From assembly GCF_000512695.2 (NCBI RefSeq), contig NZ_AZRW02000023.1:25791-89790 (forward strand): a stretch of 64,000 nt of DNA, in the 5' to 3' direction. The notes below the pieces were generated by a model that did no database searches, had not been told where the DNA came from, and was given only the letters and a program-made list of their open reading frames with translations. A program made the position numbers and the translations under genes. Shown piece after piece: positions 1-8,628 of this stretch. This DNA comes from Pseudomonas sp. QTF5 (GTDB lineage: Bacteria; Pseudomonadota; Gammaproteobacteria; Pseudomonadales; Pseudomonadaceae). Numbering within the stretch: position 1 is the stretch's first letter; the number at the start of each line of letters is the position of its first letter.

Positions 1-1323
1 GGCGCTCACCATCGGCCCGATCACTTGGACCCCGACCAATGCCGTCAGGGCGATGGCGGCGAGGGTCGACGCGATGCCCTGGATCATGCCGGCGATTTGC
101 GCAATTTCCTTCGCGGTCTCCGGATCGACGCCAAAGGCAATCAGCAGTTTGGTGTAGAGATCGGTAAACAACTTGATGGCTTCCTGCATCACCGTCATCA
201 GCGGCTTCATGGCCTCAGCCATGAACGACACCCCGGTGGCTTCCTTGACCACGGCATCGGAAATCATCACCGCCGCGCCAATCACACCCACCGCGATCAG
301 CACCGGATTGGCAGTCAACACGCCGGCCGCAATGGTTGCGACGGTCAACAGGGCGCCAACGATCATGCCGATACAGCCCATGGTTTTCTGCATGGCCTCG
401 GCTTTGCGCACTTCTTCCAGGTATTTATCCGACTCCAGCTGCATTTTCTCTTGCAGCTTGGCCTGCAATTCCAGAAACAGCTCCTGACTGAGCTCCTCCT
501 TGTTTTGCGCCGACTCGCCCAGTAATTCGATGAGCTTTAACCGATTGAGCAGCGCCAGTGCGCTACTGCTCAGCGCCTTCTCTTCAGACTGTTTGATGGA
601 TGGGCCTGCGAGCCCCGCTGCCTGTACCTTCTCGGAGACGACTGCCAGGGTTTTGGCCGCGGCGTTGGCCACGTCTACCAGTTTCAGATGGGCATCGGTG
701 GCTTGTTTAAAGGCCTGGGTGTGGCCCGCCAGCTCGCCTTTGAGTTGATCGCGCACCGCCAACTCCCGTGCGTACTCGGGGGAGTCAGGGTCCAGCTGCG
801 CCAGACGCGCCTCGCTTGCGTCAAGCAGGCCCTGGAAATGCTGGACCCGCTCGCGCAGTTTTTCGAGTTTCTCCTGACTGCCGCCGACGGCCTCTTCAGC
901 CGCCGCCAAGGCATCGACAGCAGACTGGTATTCACCTGCCAGCTTTTCATGACCTTGTTGTTTCGCGCCGGCCATCGCCTGCAACATGGCCAGACGATTT
1001 TTCAGTTTGTTGGTGTCAACCTCGCTGAACAATTCGCTGAGCATTGCCATCAGGAAGGTGAACAAGTCCCCCTCCGCTTTCGGTTTGTCGCCGTGGGGTT
1101 GCACGGGTGCATGCAACTGCGGTCGACCGGCAACCGCGGCGGATTGAGCCTTGTCACCGTCGTAGTGCACCGACATCAGACCCGCCAGCGCTTCCTGACC
1201 GGCCTTCTGGTAGTCAAGCGTTCTGGCAGCCTGGCTGGCGGCCTTGCCGTAGATTTCAATTGCCTCGGCACGGCCAAGGGTTCCCCGGATTGACGGGTTG
1301 GATGTACTTCTGATTTCACTCAT
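1..1323 (-). CDS. sipB: Type III translocator, SipB/IpaB family (SctE), 3'-truncated by window edge
   Basis: Reading the minus strand from ATG at 1323 gives 441 open codons that leave the window without a stop. SipB/IpaB proteins are about 580-590 residues, so roughly 140 are missing. The protein has a long charged, coiled-coil-prone region, then a hydrophobic stretch at about residues 315-360 introduced by the motif VRKAEAMQKTMGCIG and followed by ATGVSF, both close to Salmonella SipB. A second hydrophobic segment lies at about 405-440. The family inserts in the host membrane as a translocon pore. The start overlaps the sicA stop by 8 bases, so chaperone and translocator are translationally linked, as in SPI-1. 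Family assignment is firm; the symbol follows Salmonella. Confidence 0.9.
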   Translation of the reverse strand, partial: MSEIRSTSNPSIRGTLGRAEAIEIYGKAASQAARTLDYQKAGQEALAGLMSVHYDGDKAQSAAVAGRPQLHAPVQPHGDKPKAEGDLFTFLMAMLSELFSEVDTNKLKNRLAMLQAMAGAKQQGHEKLAGEYQSAVDALAAAEEAVGGSQEKLEKLRERVQHFQGLLDASEARLAQLDPDSPEYARELAVRDQLKGELAGHTQAFKQATDAHLKLVDVANAAAKTLAVVSEKVQAAGLAGPSIKQSEEKALSSSALALLNRLKLIELLGESAQNKEELSQELFLELQAKLQEKMQLESDKYLEEVRKAEAMQKTMGCIGMIVGALLTVATIAAGVLTANPVLIAVGVIGAAVMISDAVVKEATGVSFMAEAMKPLMTVMQEAIKLFTDLYTKLLIAFGVDPETAKEIAQIAGMIQGIASTLAAIALTALVGVQVIGPMVSA

Positions 1324-1807
1324 GTTCAGTCCTCCGAACAGTGCTATGCAGGTGGTCCAGGGTGTCGAGATACACCTGGGCTTGCGCGCGCAGATCCGCT
1401 TCCGTGGTCTGCTCGATCACGCATTCAAAACACAACCGCGCTTTGCCAACCTTGCCCAGGGCGAGTTGACATTGGCCGGTGTAGAACATGGGCCGGCAGT
1501 CGTCTTTGCCTTGGGCAAACGCGATGGCATACAGATCGATCGCTCTCTGGTGGTTTTGCTTGAGCTGATGCACGGCAGCCAGCCCCAGCCAGTAATGGCT
1601 GTTGTAAATGTCGTAGATGCACAGGAAGTGAAAGAACTTCTCGGCATCGTCCAGCCGTCCCTGTTCATAGAACTGGAACGCAAAGGCGTACAGGCCTTCC
1701 ATGTGCTCGTCGCTGATGCCTTGCACCTCCTTCAGCGGTGCGCCCGCGAGCACTGCATCCACGACCTGCCTGGCCAACTCTTCATCTTGTTGATTGTTGC
1801 GACTCAT
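1316..1807 (-). CDS. sicA: Type III translocator chaperone, SicA/IpgC family
   Basis: 163 residues, close to the 165 of Salmonella SicA. ATG at 1807 is chosen over an upstream GTG because AGGAG lies 8 bases before it. The sequence is typical of TPR class II chaperones: helices with YAFAFQFYEQGRLDDAEKFF, then YWLGLAAVHQLKQNHQRAIDLY and a third repeat with GQCQLALGKVGKARLCF. The family binds SipB/SipC-type translocators in the cytoplasm and, in Salmonella, is a co-activator of InvF. A 117-bp gap separates it from spaS, the largest gap inside the T3SS run, so a separate InvF/SicA-dependent promoter is plausible there, but no site was recognised. Confidence 0.93.
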   Translation of the reverse strand: MSRNNQQDEELARQVVDAVLAGAPLKEVQGISDEHMEGLYAFAFQFYEQGRLDDAEKFFHFLCIYDIYNSHYWLGLAAVHQLKQNHQRAIDLYAIAFAQGKDDCRPMFYTGQCQLALGKVGKARLCFECVIEQTTEADLRAQAQVYLDTLDHLHSTVRRTEHE

Positions 1808-1924
1808 CGGCCACACTCCTGAAAAACGTCAGCGCCGCTGACAGGTGCATTGAGCCAAAGCGCTGGTGAGCACGCTGCCAAATTGCGCTCATGCCAGCCT
1901 TCGGAGAAAGGAAACGGGACGGGA

Positions 1925-2959
1925 TCAGGCCTGCTCTACCTGCTCGAGCCAGATCAGCAGGCGCAGCACTTCTTCAACTTCCTCAACCTGAATGAAGCTG
2001 TAGCGTTGATGGGTCTTGAAGATCCGCCGTGCCAGGGCGATGTCGCTTACCACCGGCACACCGACCTCCCGGGCATAGGCCCGGACAGCAAGGGCTCGCT
2101 GGTTGGTTTCCATCAGGGAAATGAACGGCAGCACCGTGATTTCCGGCCGGAAATACACACCGATCGCAATGTGTGTGGGGTTGGCGATGATCATGCGCGA
2201 GTTGCGCACGTCGGACTTGACCTGCTCCGACAGCAGCTCCATATGCAGGTCGCGCCGGCGTCCCTTGATTTCCGGATTACCGTCCTGCTCCTTGTGTTCG
2301 CGCTTTACCGAATGCAAATCCATCATCTGTTCTTTGATGAACAGCCAGTATTCGCACAGCGAATCGAGCACGACGATCAACAGGACGCACCCCAGAAAAG
2401 CCAACACCAGCACCAGCAGCAGGTGGCCCCAGATCGCAAACAGATCTGGCGCCTGGGCGAACAGTTGGGCAAACAGCAAATGCCGTTGCGTCACCCAGAC
2501 AATCCACAGCGCCATGGCAAAACTGCCCAGGTACAACAGCGCCTTGACCGTGTCCTTGACGGTGCGCAGGCTGAACAGTTTTTTGAAACCGTTGATTGGG
2601 TTCAAGGCCCCCAGGTTGAGCTTCAGCGCTTCACTGGCCAGCGCAAAACCACTTTGCAGCAACGCAGGCAAAGCGCTGGTCAACACGCACACCAACAGCA
2701 ACGGCAACAACGCCTTGAGCCCGACGACCACCAACATCGCCGAATACTTTTGCAGGTCGGCGTCGAAATCACTGGCGATGATGCGCCGGTAGACTTCCAT
2801 GATTTCCAGCAGCGAACTGTTGAATACCATGTAGGTGATGCCGCACAGTGTCAGGCAGGTGACCACCAGGTCTTTGGCCTTGAAGGTCTGGCCCTTGCGC
2901 GAGGCATCCCGCAGACGCTTGGGGGTGGGTTTCTCAGTTTTCGACGCGCTGGAAGACAT
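1925..2959 (-). CDS. spaS: Type III export switch protein, SpaS/SctU
   Basis: 344 residues, FlhB/YscU family. The N-terminus carries the family's TEKPTPKRLRDASRKGQ signature, followed by about four membrane helices. The cytoplasmic domain contains the autocleavage motif NPTH within RMIIANPTHIAIGVYF. In this family cleavage between N and P is needed for the switch from needle to translocator export. It overlaps the 3' end of spaR by 26 bases, in line with translational coupling through the export-apparatus genes. Confidence 0.96.
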   Translation of the reverse strand: MSSSASKTEKPTPKRLRDASRKGQTFKAKDLVVTCLTLCGITYMVFNSSLLEIMEVYRRIIASDFDADLQKYSAMLVVVGLKALLPLLLVCVLTSALPALLQSGFALASEALKLNLGALNPINGFKKLFSLRTVKDTVKALLYLGSFAMALWIVWVTQRHLLFAQLFAQAPDLFAIWGHLLLVLVLAFLGCVLLIVVLDSLCEYWLFIKEQMMDLHSVKREHKEQDGNPEIKGRRRDLHMELLSEQVKSDVRNSRMIIANPTHIAIGVYFRPEITVLPFISLMETNQRALAVRAYAREVGVPVVSDIALARRIFKTHQRYSFIQVEEVEEVLRLLIWLEQVEQA

Positions 2960-3731
2960 CGGCGACCTCCCCGTTGAGGAAAGCGTCGGGCGCCTGGAAC
3001 TGGCTTCCCATGCGCAGGATTTCGTCCGGCAAGTGCGCGCCGAAATACAGGATCAACACCACCAGCGCCACCAGGCTCTTGACCGTCAGCGACACCGAAA
3101 ACGCATTCATCTGCGGTGCATACCGCGAGAGCAATCCCAGTAATGCCTCGCTGACCAGTAACGTGGCCACCACCGGTGCGCTAATCACCAATGTCTTGCT
3201 GACCAGGGCATCGAGCAACGTCATGACGGGCTGCAACTGTATTTCGCAGCTGACCGGCGCGCAGATACGATAGCTATAGCCGACGGTTTCCAGCATCAAC
3301 AGCATCCCGCCGCCCTCGAGGTAAACCGCAGCGGCGAATAATTGCAGAAAGTTGGCCAACTCCGAGGTATCGACACCGTTGGCCGGGTCCACCGTGCTGC
3401 TGAGCATGGCGCCGCGCTGGTTGTCGATGAGATTGCCCATGGCGTGCAGCACCCAGAACGGCCAACACAGCAGGCACCCGAGCAGAGCGCCGATACCTGC
3501 CTCGCGCAATAACAGGCCGAAAAACGCTAGCCCGTCGAGACGAGGCAGCGGCTCACCTACGTACGCCCAGAACCCCAGCGCCACCAGCACGATCACCGCC
3601 TGACGTGGAGCGCCGGTCAGCACGCCGCTGTTCAAGAACGGCAACATGAAAAAAATCGGCGCCAGCCGCGCGAACCCCAGGAGCGCAGCGGCGAACAACG
3701 CATACAGATCGAAAAACAGCGAAACCGTCAT
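2934..3731 (-). CDS. spaR: Type III export apparatus protein, SpaR/SctT
   Basis: 265 residues from ATG at 3731, four bases after the spaQ stop. The frame stays open upstream into spaQ/spaP, but only this start gives the family N-terminus (FDLYALFAAALLGFARLAP) and the usual length. About six hydrophobic segments and the DNQRGAMLSS stretch are typical of the FliR/YscT family, which assembles with SctR and SctS in the inner-membrane export gate. It overlaps spaS downstream by 26 bases. Confidence 0.95.
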   Translation of the reverse strand: MTVSLFFDLYALFAAALLGFARLAPIFFMLPFLNSGVLTGAPRQAVIVLVALGFWAYVGEPLPRLDGLAFFGLLLREAGIGALLGCLLCWPFWVLHAMGNLIDNQRGAMLSSTVDPANGVDTSELANFLQLFAAAVYLEGGGMLLMLETVGYSYRICAPVSCEIQLQPVMTLLDALVSKTLVISAPVVATLLVSEALLGLLSRYAPQMNAFSVSLTVKSLVALVVLILYFGAHLPDEILRMGSQFQAPDAFLNGEVADVFQRVEN

Positions 3732-3735
3732 TGGC

Positions 3736-3990
3736 CTACCCCAGGGCCAGACGCATGACTTCACGACTGAAATCAAGCAAGGTTTCGCCGTACCAACCCG
3801 AGAGCAGGAACAGGCACGCCGCGACGGCCAACAGTTTGAAGCCGAACGGCAGCGTCTGCTCCTGCAACTGAGTGACGGTCTGCACCAGACCCACCACCAG
3901 CCCGACCACGGTGGCCACAATGATCGGCCAGGCCACCATCAACAGAATCAGGTACAGGGTTTTATTGCCGGCATACACCAGATCGTTCAT
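3736..3990 (-). CDS. spaQ: Type III export apparatus protein, SpaQ/SctS
   Basis: 84 residues with two hydrophobic hairpin helices (LYLILLMVAWPIIVATVVGLVVG and FGFKLLAVAACLFLLSGWYG) and the conserved linker VQTVTQLQEQTLPFG. This is the FliQ/YscS family, which packs around SctR/SctT in the export gate. It begins 9 bases after the spaP stop and ends 4 bases before spaR. Confidence 0.96.
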   Translation of the reverse strand: MNDLVYAGNKTLYLILLMVAWPIIVATVVGLVVGLVQTVTQLQEQTLPFGFKLLAVAACLFLLSGWYGETLLDFSREVMRLALG

Positions 3991-3999
3991 CAGGGCCCC

Positions 4000-4659
4000 C
4001 TAAGCCAGCAAGGTCAGGTATTGCTTGACCAGCCCGGTAGAAAGCAGCGCCCAGCCATCCAGGGCGACAAACAACACCAGCTTGATCGGCACTGAAATGA
4101 TCACCGGACTCATCATCATCATGCCCAGCGCCAGCAGGATGCTGGAGATCACCAGGTCGACGATCACGAACGGCAGATACAGGTAAAAGCCGATCTTGAA
4201 GGCACTCTTGATTTCGCTCAGTGCGTAAGCCGGTAACAGCGAAAACAGGGAAGGTTCAAGCTGATCATCATCGGGCAGTCCGGGCTCGGTTTCACTCTGG
4301 AGCGCCTGGGCGCGCTCGAAGAACTGCGCCAGTTCTGGATCAGTGTATTTGCGCAGGTAATCCTTGTAGCCACCCAAGCCGTTCTCGGCAAAATCCACCA
4401 CCGATTCCACGTCGGTGAACGCAATCTGTTGTTCCTTGTAGTAGCCATAGCCCTGTTTCATCACCGGCGTCATGACGAAAATCGCCATCATCAGCGCGAT
4501 GGCATTGAGCGACATGTTCGACGGCACCTGCTGCAGCCCGAGGGCGTTACGCACGATGACAAACACGATAGAAAACTTGATGTAACAGGTGCCGGCCGCG
4601 ACCAGGAAGGGCAACAGTGAAGCGAAGGCCAGCAGCGCAATCAGCGAGACATCATTCAT
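4000..4659 (-). CDS. spaP: Type III export apparatus protein, SpaP/SctR
   Basis: 219 residues from ATG at 4659. An in-frame extension runs upstream inside spaO, but it gives a non-family sequence and is ignored. The protein starts MNDVSLIALLAFASLLPFLV and contains the FliP/YscR motifs TCYIKFSIVFVIVRNALGLQQ, MTPVMKQGYGYY and, near the end, IGFYLYLPFVIVDLVISSILL. It forms the core of the inner-membrane export gate. The start overlaps the spaO stop by 8 bases. Confidence 0.96.
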   Translation of the reverse strand: MNDVSLIALLAFASLLPFLVAAGTCYIKFSIVFVIVRNALGLQQVPSNMSLNAIALMMAIFVMTPVMKQGYGYYKEQQIAFTDVESVVDFAENGLGGYKDYLRKYTDPELAQFFERAQALQSETEPGLPDDDQLEPSLFSLLPAYALSEIKSAFKIGFYLYLPFVIVDLVISSILLALGMMMMSPVIISVPIKLVLFVALDGWALLSTGLVKQYLTLLA

Positions 4660-5569
4660 CACTGGCGTTCCGATAGACCTCAAGCAATTCGACACCCAGT
4701 TGCGCGTCCAGCTGAACCAGCTCTCCCCGGGCAACCGGCTTGCCATTGGCCCGCACTTCGATGTGCTGCGAAGCGTCCGGATCCAGCGCAATGAGCTGGC
4801 CGTCGATGATGTGTTGTAACGCGCCCAGGTCGATGTCCCGGGTCGCCAGAACGAACTCCAGGCGAACCGGCAAATGAGCCAGCTCCCCACCGTTTGAAGG
4901 CTCGACAACCGCTTGCGTGTGCGAATCGACGGCAGTCAATTCCATGTGTAAACCCTCTTCAGTGAACGTAAAAACGCCGATACCCCGCTCCGCCAGCACA
5001 CAGTGGTGCGTCAGTCGGGTGATCCGCAGAACATCGCCTTGCCTGAGCCGCCCATGGCTCGCGCGACTGAGGTGACTGACGCCCAACTGCAATACCAGGC
5101 GCAGCGGCAGATCGCTCAACCATGAAGCGGACTGCGGCGCCCTGTTTGAAGGTTGAGCCGATGGCAGATCCATCACCCAAACCCGGCCCCGAGCGGTATC
5201 GAGCCATGGCAGTTGCTGCGCGCAAACGGAGTCGGTCAACTCGATCTCGGACAGATCCCGGTCATGCAACCCTTCCACCTCCAGCATCAGCGGGCGTGAC
5301 ACCGCGCGAAACAGCCCGGCGATACTTTTCCCCGAGCACGCGTCGGGCAGCACTGATTGCAACTGCGGCAGTGAGTAGTGCAGCCAGTCGCCAGCCTGAA
5401 TCAACCCACGCCAGTCCCCCTGTTCACCCCGCGCGCAAAAGCTCAGGAAACCGGACTGTCCATCAAGGTTGCCAACCCCCGCGCAATGACCGGCTTCGCG
5501 CCAACGCCGGACTGTCTGTAAACGCGAATGCGTCAGCGCATCCACCCGTCGCAGCACCAGCGTTCTCAT
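4652..5569 (-). CDS. spaO: Type III sorting-platform (C-ring) protein, SpaO/SctQ
   Basis: 305 residues, close to Salmonella SpaO (303). The C-terminal third holds the surface-presentation (SpoA/FliN-like) fold: LPVRLEFVLATRDIDLGALQHI, then KPVARGELVQLDAQLGVELLEVY. A first SpoA-like region is seen around LPLRLVLQLGVSHL. SctQ forms the cytoplasmic sorting platform that recruits the ATPase complex. It overlaps invJ by 4 bases (ATGA) and spaP by 8. The N-terminal half is poorly conserved, so the call rests on the C-terminal domain and synteny. Confidence 0.92.
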   Translation of the reverse strand: MRTLVLRRVDALTHSRLQTVRRWREAGHCAGVGNLDGQSGFLSFCARGEQGDWRGLIQAGDWLHYSLPQLQSVLPDACSGKSIAGLFRAVSRPLMLEVEGLHDRDLSEIELTDSVCAQQLPWLDTARGRVWVMDLPSAQPSNRAPQSASWLSDLPLRLVLQLGVSHLSRASHGRLRQGDVLRITRLTHHCVLAERGIGVFTFTEEGLHMELTAVDSHTQAVVEPSNGGELAHLPVRLEFVLATRDIDLGALQHIIDGQLIALDPDASQHIEVRANGKPVARGELVQLDAQLGVELLEVYRNASDE

Positions 5570-6489
5570 GCCGGATGTTCCTGCTGCTCTTCCTGCTCAT
5601 CGTCCGGCGACTGACGCGAACCATGACGGGATTGCTCATCCGCGGTATCAGCGAGGCGCCAGTGGCTTTCGCGAACCTGATCGAAAGGCTCCCTGAGGTG
5701 CTCGAGAACCTGCGGATTACTGGGATTGAGCACCAGGTTCTGCGCGAACTCTCCTGGCAGTCGAGTGATCGTGACTTGGCCACTGGCAGTACCTTTGCTG
5801 AACGGAATCTGCAAAAAATTCCGACTGGCGCCCGCAGCTTCTTCGAGGGTGATGTCCGACGGTGGTGAAGGTGGCAAGGTTGCCGAAGGGACGGTGACCG
5901 GTGACGCCATTGTGGGGGCACTTCGCGGAGCCTGAGCGACGGGCAGCGCCTCGGGCAGATCAACAAGATTGTCTGCAACGGCTGGCTTGCCGGGTGGCGG
6001 TGACAGATCAACCGGCGCCGATTCCATCGGACGCGACAGTCGATCCGGCAATGGCTGAGACTGAGGTAGAGGCTGAGGTTGAGATTGCGGTGACAGTGGT
6101 TGTGGTGCGCTGTTGGTCCGCGGTAGTGGCAGCGGCGCTTCGACGGTCGATGCCGGGATCGTCACCCGCTCCATCGCCGAAAGCACAGGCTCCATCTGGC
6201 GCGATGCGGATCGTCCTTGCGCGGCAGGCACTTCAACCTGCGCCTGTAAATCATGACGCTCGATGATCCCCGCGCTTGACGAAGGAGCCGGTGGAAGCCT
6301 GTCATGGCGACCCGTCCCCATCATCGGTCGATGACGCACCAGCAAGGCGGCCGCCAGATCCAGCAGCCCTTGCGGCAGCTCGTCCTCTTCAACGGGTATC
6401 AATTTATCCTTCAGCTCATCCACCGGACCGTCATGGCCCGGCGCTTCAACTGAAGCCGGTAACCTTGGCACCACACTCATCTCTCTCAT
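5566..6489 (-). CDS. invJ: Needle-length regulator, InvJ/SpaN-type (SctP)
   Basis: 307 residues, proline- and glutamine-rich in the middle (repeated PQ/PLP units at about residues 130-160), with a more ordered C-terminus (SGQVTITRLPGEFAQNLVLNP). Such fast-evolving, proline-rich proteins between sctO and sctQ set needle length and substrate switching. ATG at 6489 overlaps the invI stop (ATGA); a second ATG lies 9 bases on. Identity rests mainly on position and composition plus the C-terminal SpaN-like segment. Confidence 0.82.
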   Translation of the reverse strand: MREMSVVPRLPASVEAPGHDGPVDELKDKLIPVEEDELPQGLLDLAAALLVRHRPMMGTGRHDRLPPAPSSSAGIIERHDLQAQVEVPAAQGRSASRQMEPVLSAMERVTIPASTVEAPLPLPRTNSAPQPLSPQSQPQPLPQSQPLPDRLSRPMESAPVDLSPPPGKPAVADNLVDLPEALPVAQAPRSAPTMASPVTVPSATLPPSPPSDITLEEAAGASRNFLQIPFSKGTASGQVTITRLPGEFAQNLVLNPSNPQVLEHLREPFDQVRESHWRLADTADEQSRHGSRQSPDDEQEEQQEHPA

Positions 6490-6941
6490 CGCCGTACTCC
6501 GGTCATCTCTTCAATTTCTCGTTCTTCGCGACGCACGTGTTCAAGCCGTTGGACACGCAGCAGCTGCTGGACAGACCGTTCATATTTGCCATGTTGGCGC
6601 TGCAGTAAACGCAGCTGTTCGCGTTGTTCGCACAACGATTGATCGACCTGCCGGCACTCCCGATCAACGCGATCGCGCTCCAGCTGCACCAGGTGAATCT
6701 GCCGCCGGATCACCGCTTGACGCCTCAGTAATGCGAGCAGTTGGCCGTGGTCGAGCACGCAGTCCTGCGCGCGATGGCTGGCCAGCAGGCTGTGCAGCGA
6801 CGCTTCCTGTTCCGCAAAACCCGCCAGCTCCTGACGCAATGGCAGCAACTGCTGTTGCGTGCGCAAAACAGCCCGTTCGCAGCGTTGTTGACGGGTATCG
6901 CTCAGCGCCAGCAACCGGCGCCTGTCAGGCAATGAGTTCAT
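6486..6941 (-). CDS. invI: ATPase stalk protein, InvI/SpaM-type (SctO)
   Basis: 151 residues, almost wholly predicted coiled coil, rich in Gln, Arg, Leu and Glu (for example RTQQQLLPLRQELAGFAEQE and DRECRQVDQSLCEQREQLRLL). Position directly after the ATPase gene, size and coiled-coil character fit the SctO stalk that links the ATPase hexamer to the export gate, as FliJ does in flagella. It overlaps invC by 17 bases and invJ by 4. Confidence 0.87.
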   Translation of the reverse strand: MNSLPDRRRLLALSDTRQQRCERAVLRTQQQLLPLRQELAGFAEQEASLHSLLASHRAQDCVLDHGQLLALLRRQAVIRRQIHLVQLERDRVDRECRQVDQSLCEQREQLRLLQRQHGKYERSVQQLLRVQRLEHVRREEREIEEMTGVRR

Positions 6942-8211
6942 TCAGACTCCGCAGCGACTCTTCAGGTGAGGAATGCTCGTTCGTTGGCTGACGCAGCCAG
7001 TCGATCAGGGCATCGCGGCGTTGCATGGCGTGATCATTGGCCGCGTCGGCGCCCGGTGTGTACTCCCCCAAGTCGAGGAATATCTGCAACTGCTCGAGGC
7101 GCGCCAAAAGCTCACGGGTGGACGATGCCAGTTGTTGAACCTGTGTGGTCGTGACCTGGGTCGCCACGCGGCTGACGCTGCGCAACACATCGATGGCGGG
7201 AAAATGGCCCTTGGCGGCCAGATCGCGGCTCAGATAAATATGCCCGTCGAGAATCGACCGGATCTCTTCGGCCATCGGGTCCGGCTCGTCATCGCTTTCC
7301 AGTAGCACCGTGTACCAGGCTGTGATGCTGCCCCGAGCCGTGACACCGGGGCGTTCCAGCAGGCGCGGCAAGGCATCGAACACCGAGGCTGGGTAACCCC
7401 GGCGTGCCGGCGCTTCGCCAGCCGCCAGTGCCAGGTCGCGCCGTGCCCGGGCATAACGGGTCAACGAGTCCAGCAACAGCACCACGCGCTGACCCCGGTC
7501 GCGGAAGTACTCGGCGATGGCCGTGGCCTGCAGTGCGGCGTTGCAGCGATCCACCGACGAAAAGTCCGAGGTCGCGAACACCAGCACACAGCGCGAGCGT
7601 TTTTCAGACTGGCGCAGATGTTCAACGAATTCGGTCACCTCTCGCCCGCGTTCGCCGATCAGGCCAATGACGAAAACGTCCGCCTCGGTGTGCTGGATCA
7701 ACATGTTGAGCAGCGAGGTTTTGCCCGATCCGGCGGCGGCAAATATGCCGATGCGCTGACCGACACCGCACGTCAGCAAACCATCGATGGCCCGAATGCC
7801 GGTCATCAAGGGTGACGCCACCGGTCGACGTTGATGGTATGCCGGAGGATCGGCGTCCACCGGGCAGTCCTGCTCATCAAAGCCCGTCGACGGTGCCAGT
7901 CGCTCCACAATCCTGCCGTGTGGATCGACCACGCTGCCGAGCATGGCCTCGCTGCAAGACAGGCGTAACACTGAGCCAGTCGGCACGATCAGCGACTCTC
8001 GGGACAGCCCTCGTGCATCTCCCAGCAAACTGAGCAGTACCACGCCCGGCTTGAAACCGATCACTTGCGCCCTGGCCGTCACCTGCGACGAACGCCAGTG
8101 CTGGCGGACCTCGCAGACTTCACCGATGACCACACCGACCAGTGCCGCTTCGATCAACGGGCCGCTCAAGCGCAAGGGGTGAGCCGCGCGTCGCTCCAGC
8201 CGCGCGGTCAT
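6925..8211 (-). CDS. invC: Type III secretion ATPase, InvC/SctN
   Basis: 428 residues from ATG at 8211, which overlaps the invB stop (ATGA); an upstream in-frame ATG at 8229 is less likely. F1/V1-type ATPase domain: Walker A AAAGSGKT at about residues 158-165, GLIGERGREV, Walker B VVLLLDSLTRYA (Asp at about 248), then the arginine-rich GYPASVFDALPRLLER motif. The hexamer sits at the base of the injectisome, strips chaperones and unfolds substrates. Length matches Salmonella InvC (431). Confidence 0.97.
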   Translation of the reverse strand: MTARLERRAAHPLRLSGPLIEAALVGVVIGEVCEVRQHWRSSQVTARAQVIGFKPGVVLLSLLGDARGLSRESLIVPTGSVLRLSCSEAMLGSVVDPHGRIVERLAPSTGFDEQDCPVDADPPAYHQRRPVASPLMTGIRAIDGLLTCGVGQRIGIFAAAGSGKTSLLNMLIQHTEADVFVIGLIGERGREVTEFVEHLRQSEKRSRCVLVFATSDFSSVDRCNAALQATAIAEYFRDRGQRVVLLLDSLTRYARARRDLALAAGEAPARRGYPASVFDALPRLLERPGVTARGSITAWYTVLLESDDEPDPMAEEIRSILDGHIYLSRDLAAKGHFPAIDVLRSVSRVATQVTTTQVQQLASSTRELLARLEQLQIFLDLGEYTPGADAANDHAMQRRDALIDWLRQPTNEHSSPEESLRSLNELIA

Positions 8212-8615
8212 AAGCGCAGGATGGCGCATAACGCTTCGATCTCGGCCACGAAAGCGTCCAGGGCCTGGGCGAAATGCTCGGCGTCGCGAAGGGCCTGTTC
8301 GTTACACATCAAGCGCAACTCGAGCTGACCTTGAACCTCGCACAGGTGCAACTGCCCACTGCGGGACCAGCGACTGCCCTGGAGCAAAAACTGCCACAGA
8401 TCGACGGCGCAATGGTCGAACGCATGGGGCCTGACTTCCGTGATCGACGCCCAGACCCACACTTCCCCGTCCACGTCGCCCACGCTGATATTGGGCAAAT
8501 CCTTCATCTGCAATTCAATCGTACTGTGGCTGTCGAAGTGGCCCAGTTGCCCGCCTGTACAGCCGCTGTGCAACAGCGCTTCGCGCAGCAACCGGGCAAT
8601 GTCCATCTGTCTCAT
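8208..8615 (-). CDS. invB: Type III effector chaperone, InvB/Spa15-type (class IB)
   Basis: 135 residues, acidic, with the alternating helix-strand pattern of the class I chaperone fold (HFDSHSTIELQMKDLPNISV, then GQLELRLMCNEQALRDAEHF). Lying between sctV and sctN is characteristic of InvB/SpaK, a multi-effector chaperone. ATG at 8615 has AAGGAAA about 8 bases upstream; ATG at 8606 is the alternative. That this chaperone is kept suggests the strain has effectors, though none is visible here. Confidence 0.88.
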   Translation of the reverse strand: MRQMDIARLLREALLHSGCTGGQLGHFDSHSTIELQMKDLPNISVGDVDGEVWVWASITEVRPHAFDHCAVDLWQFLLQGSRWSRSGQLHLCEVQGQLELRLMCNEQALRDAEHFAQALDAFVAEIEALCAILRL

Positions 8616-8628
8616 TTACCGGGTTTCC

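Noticed and set aside
4660..4908. Upstream extension of spaP
   Set aside because: It overlaps spaO, which covers this DNA with a conserved C-ring domain; SctR family length and N-terminus start at 4659.
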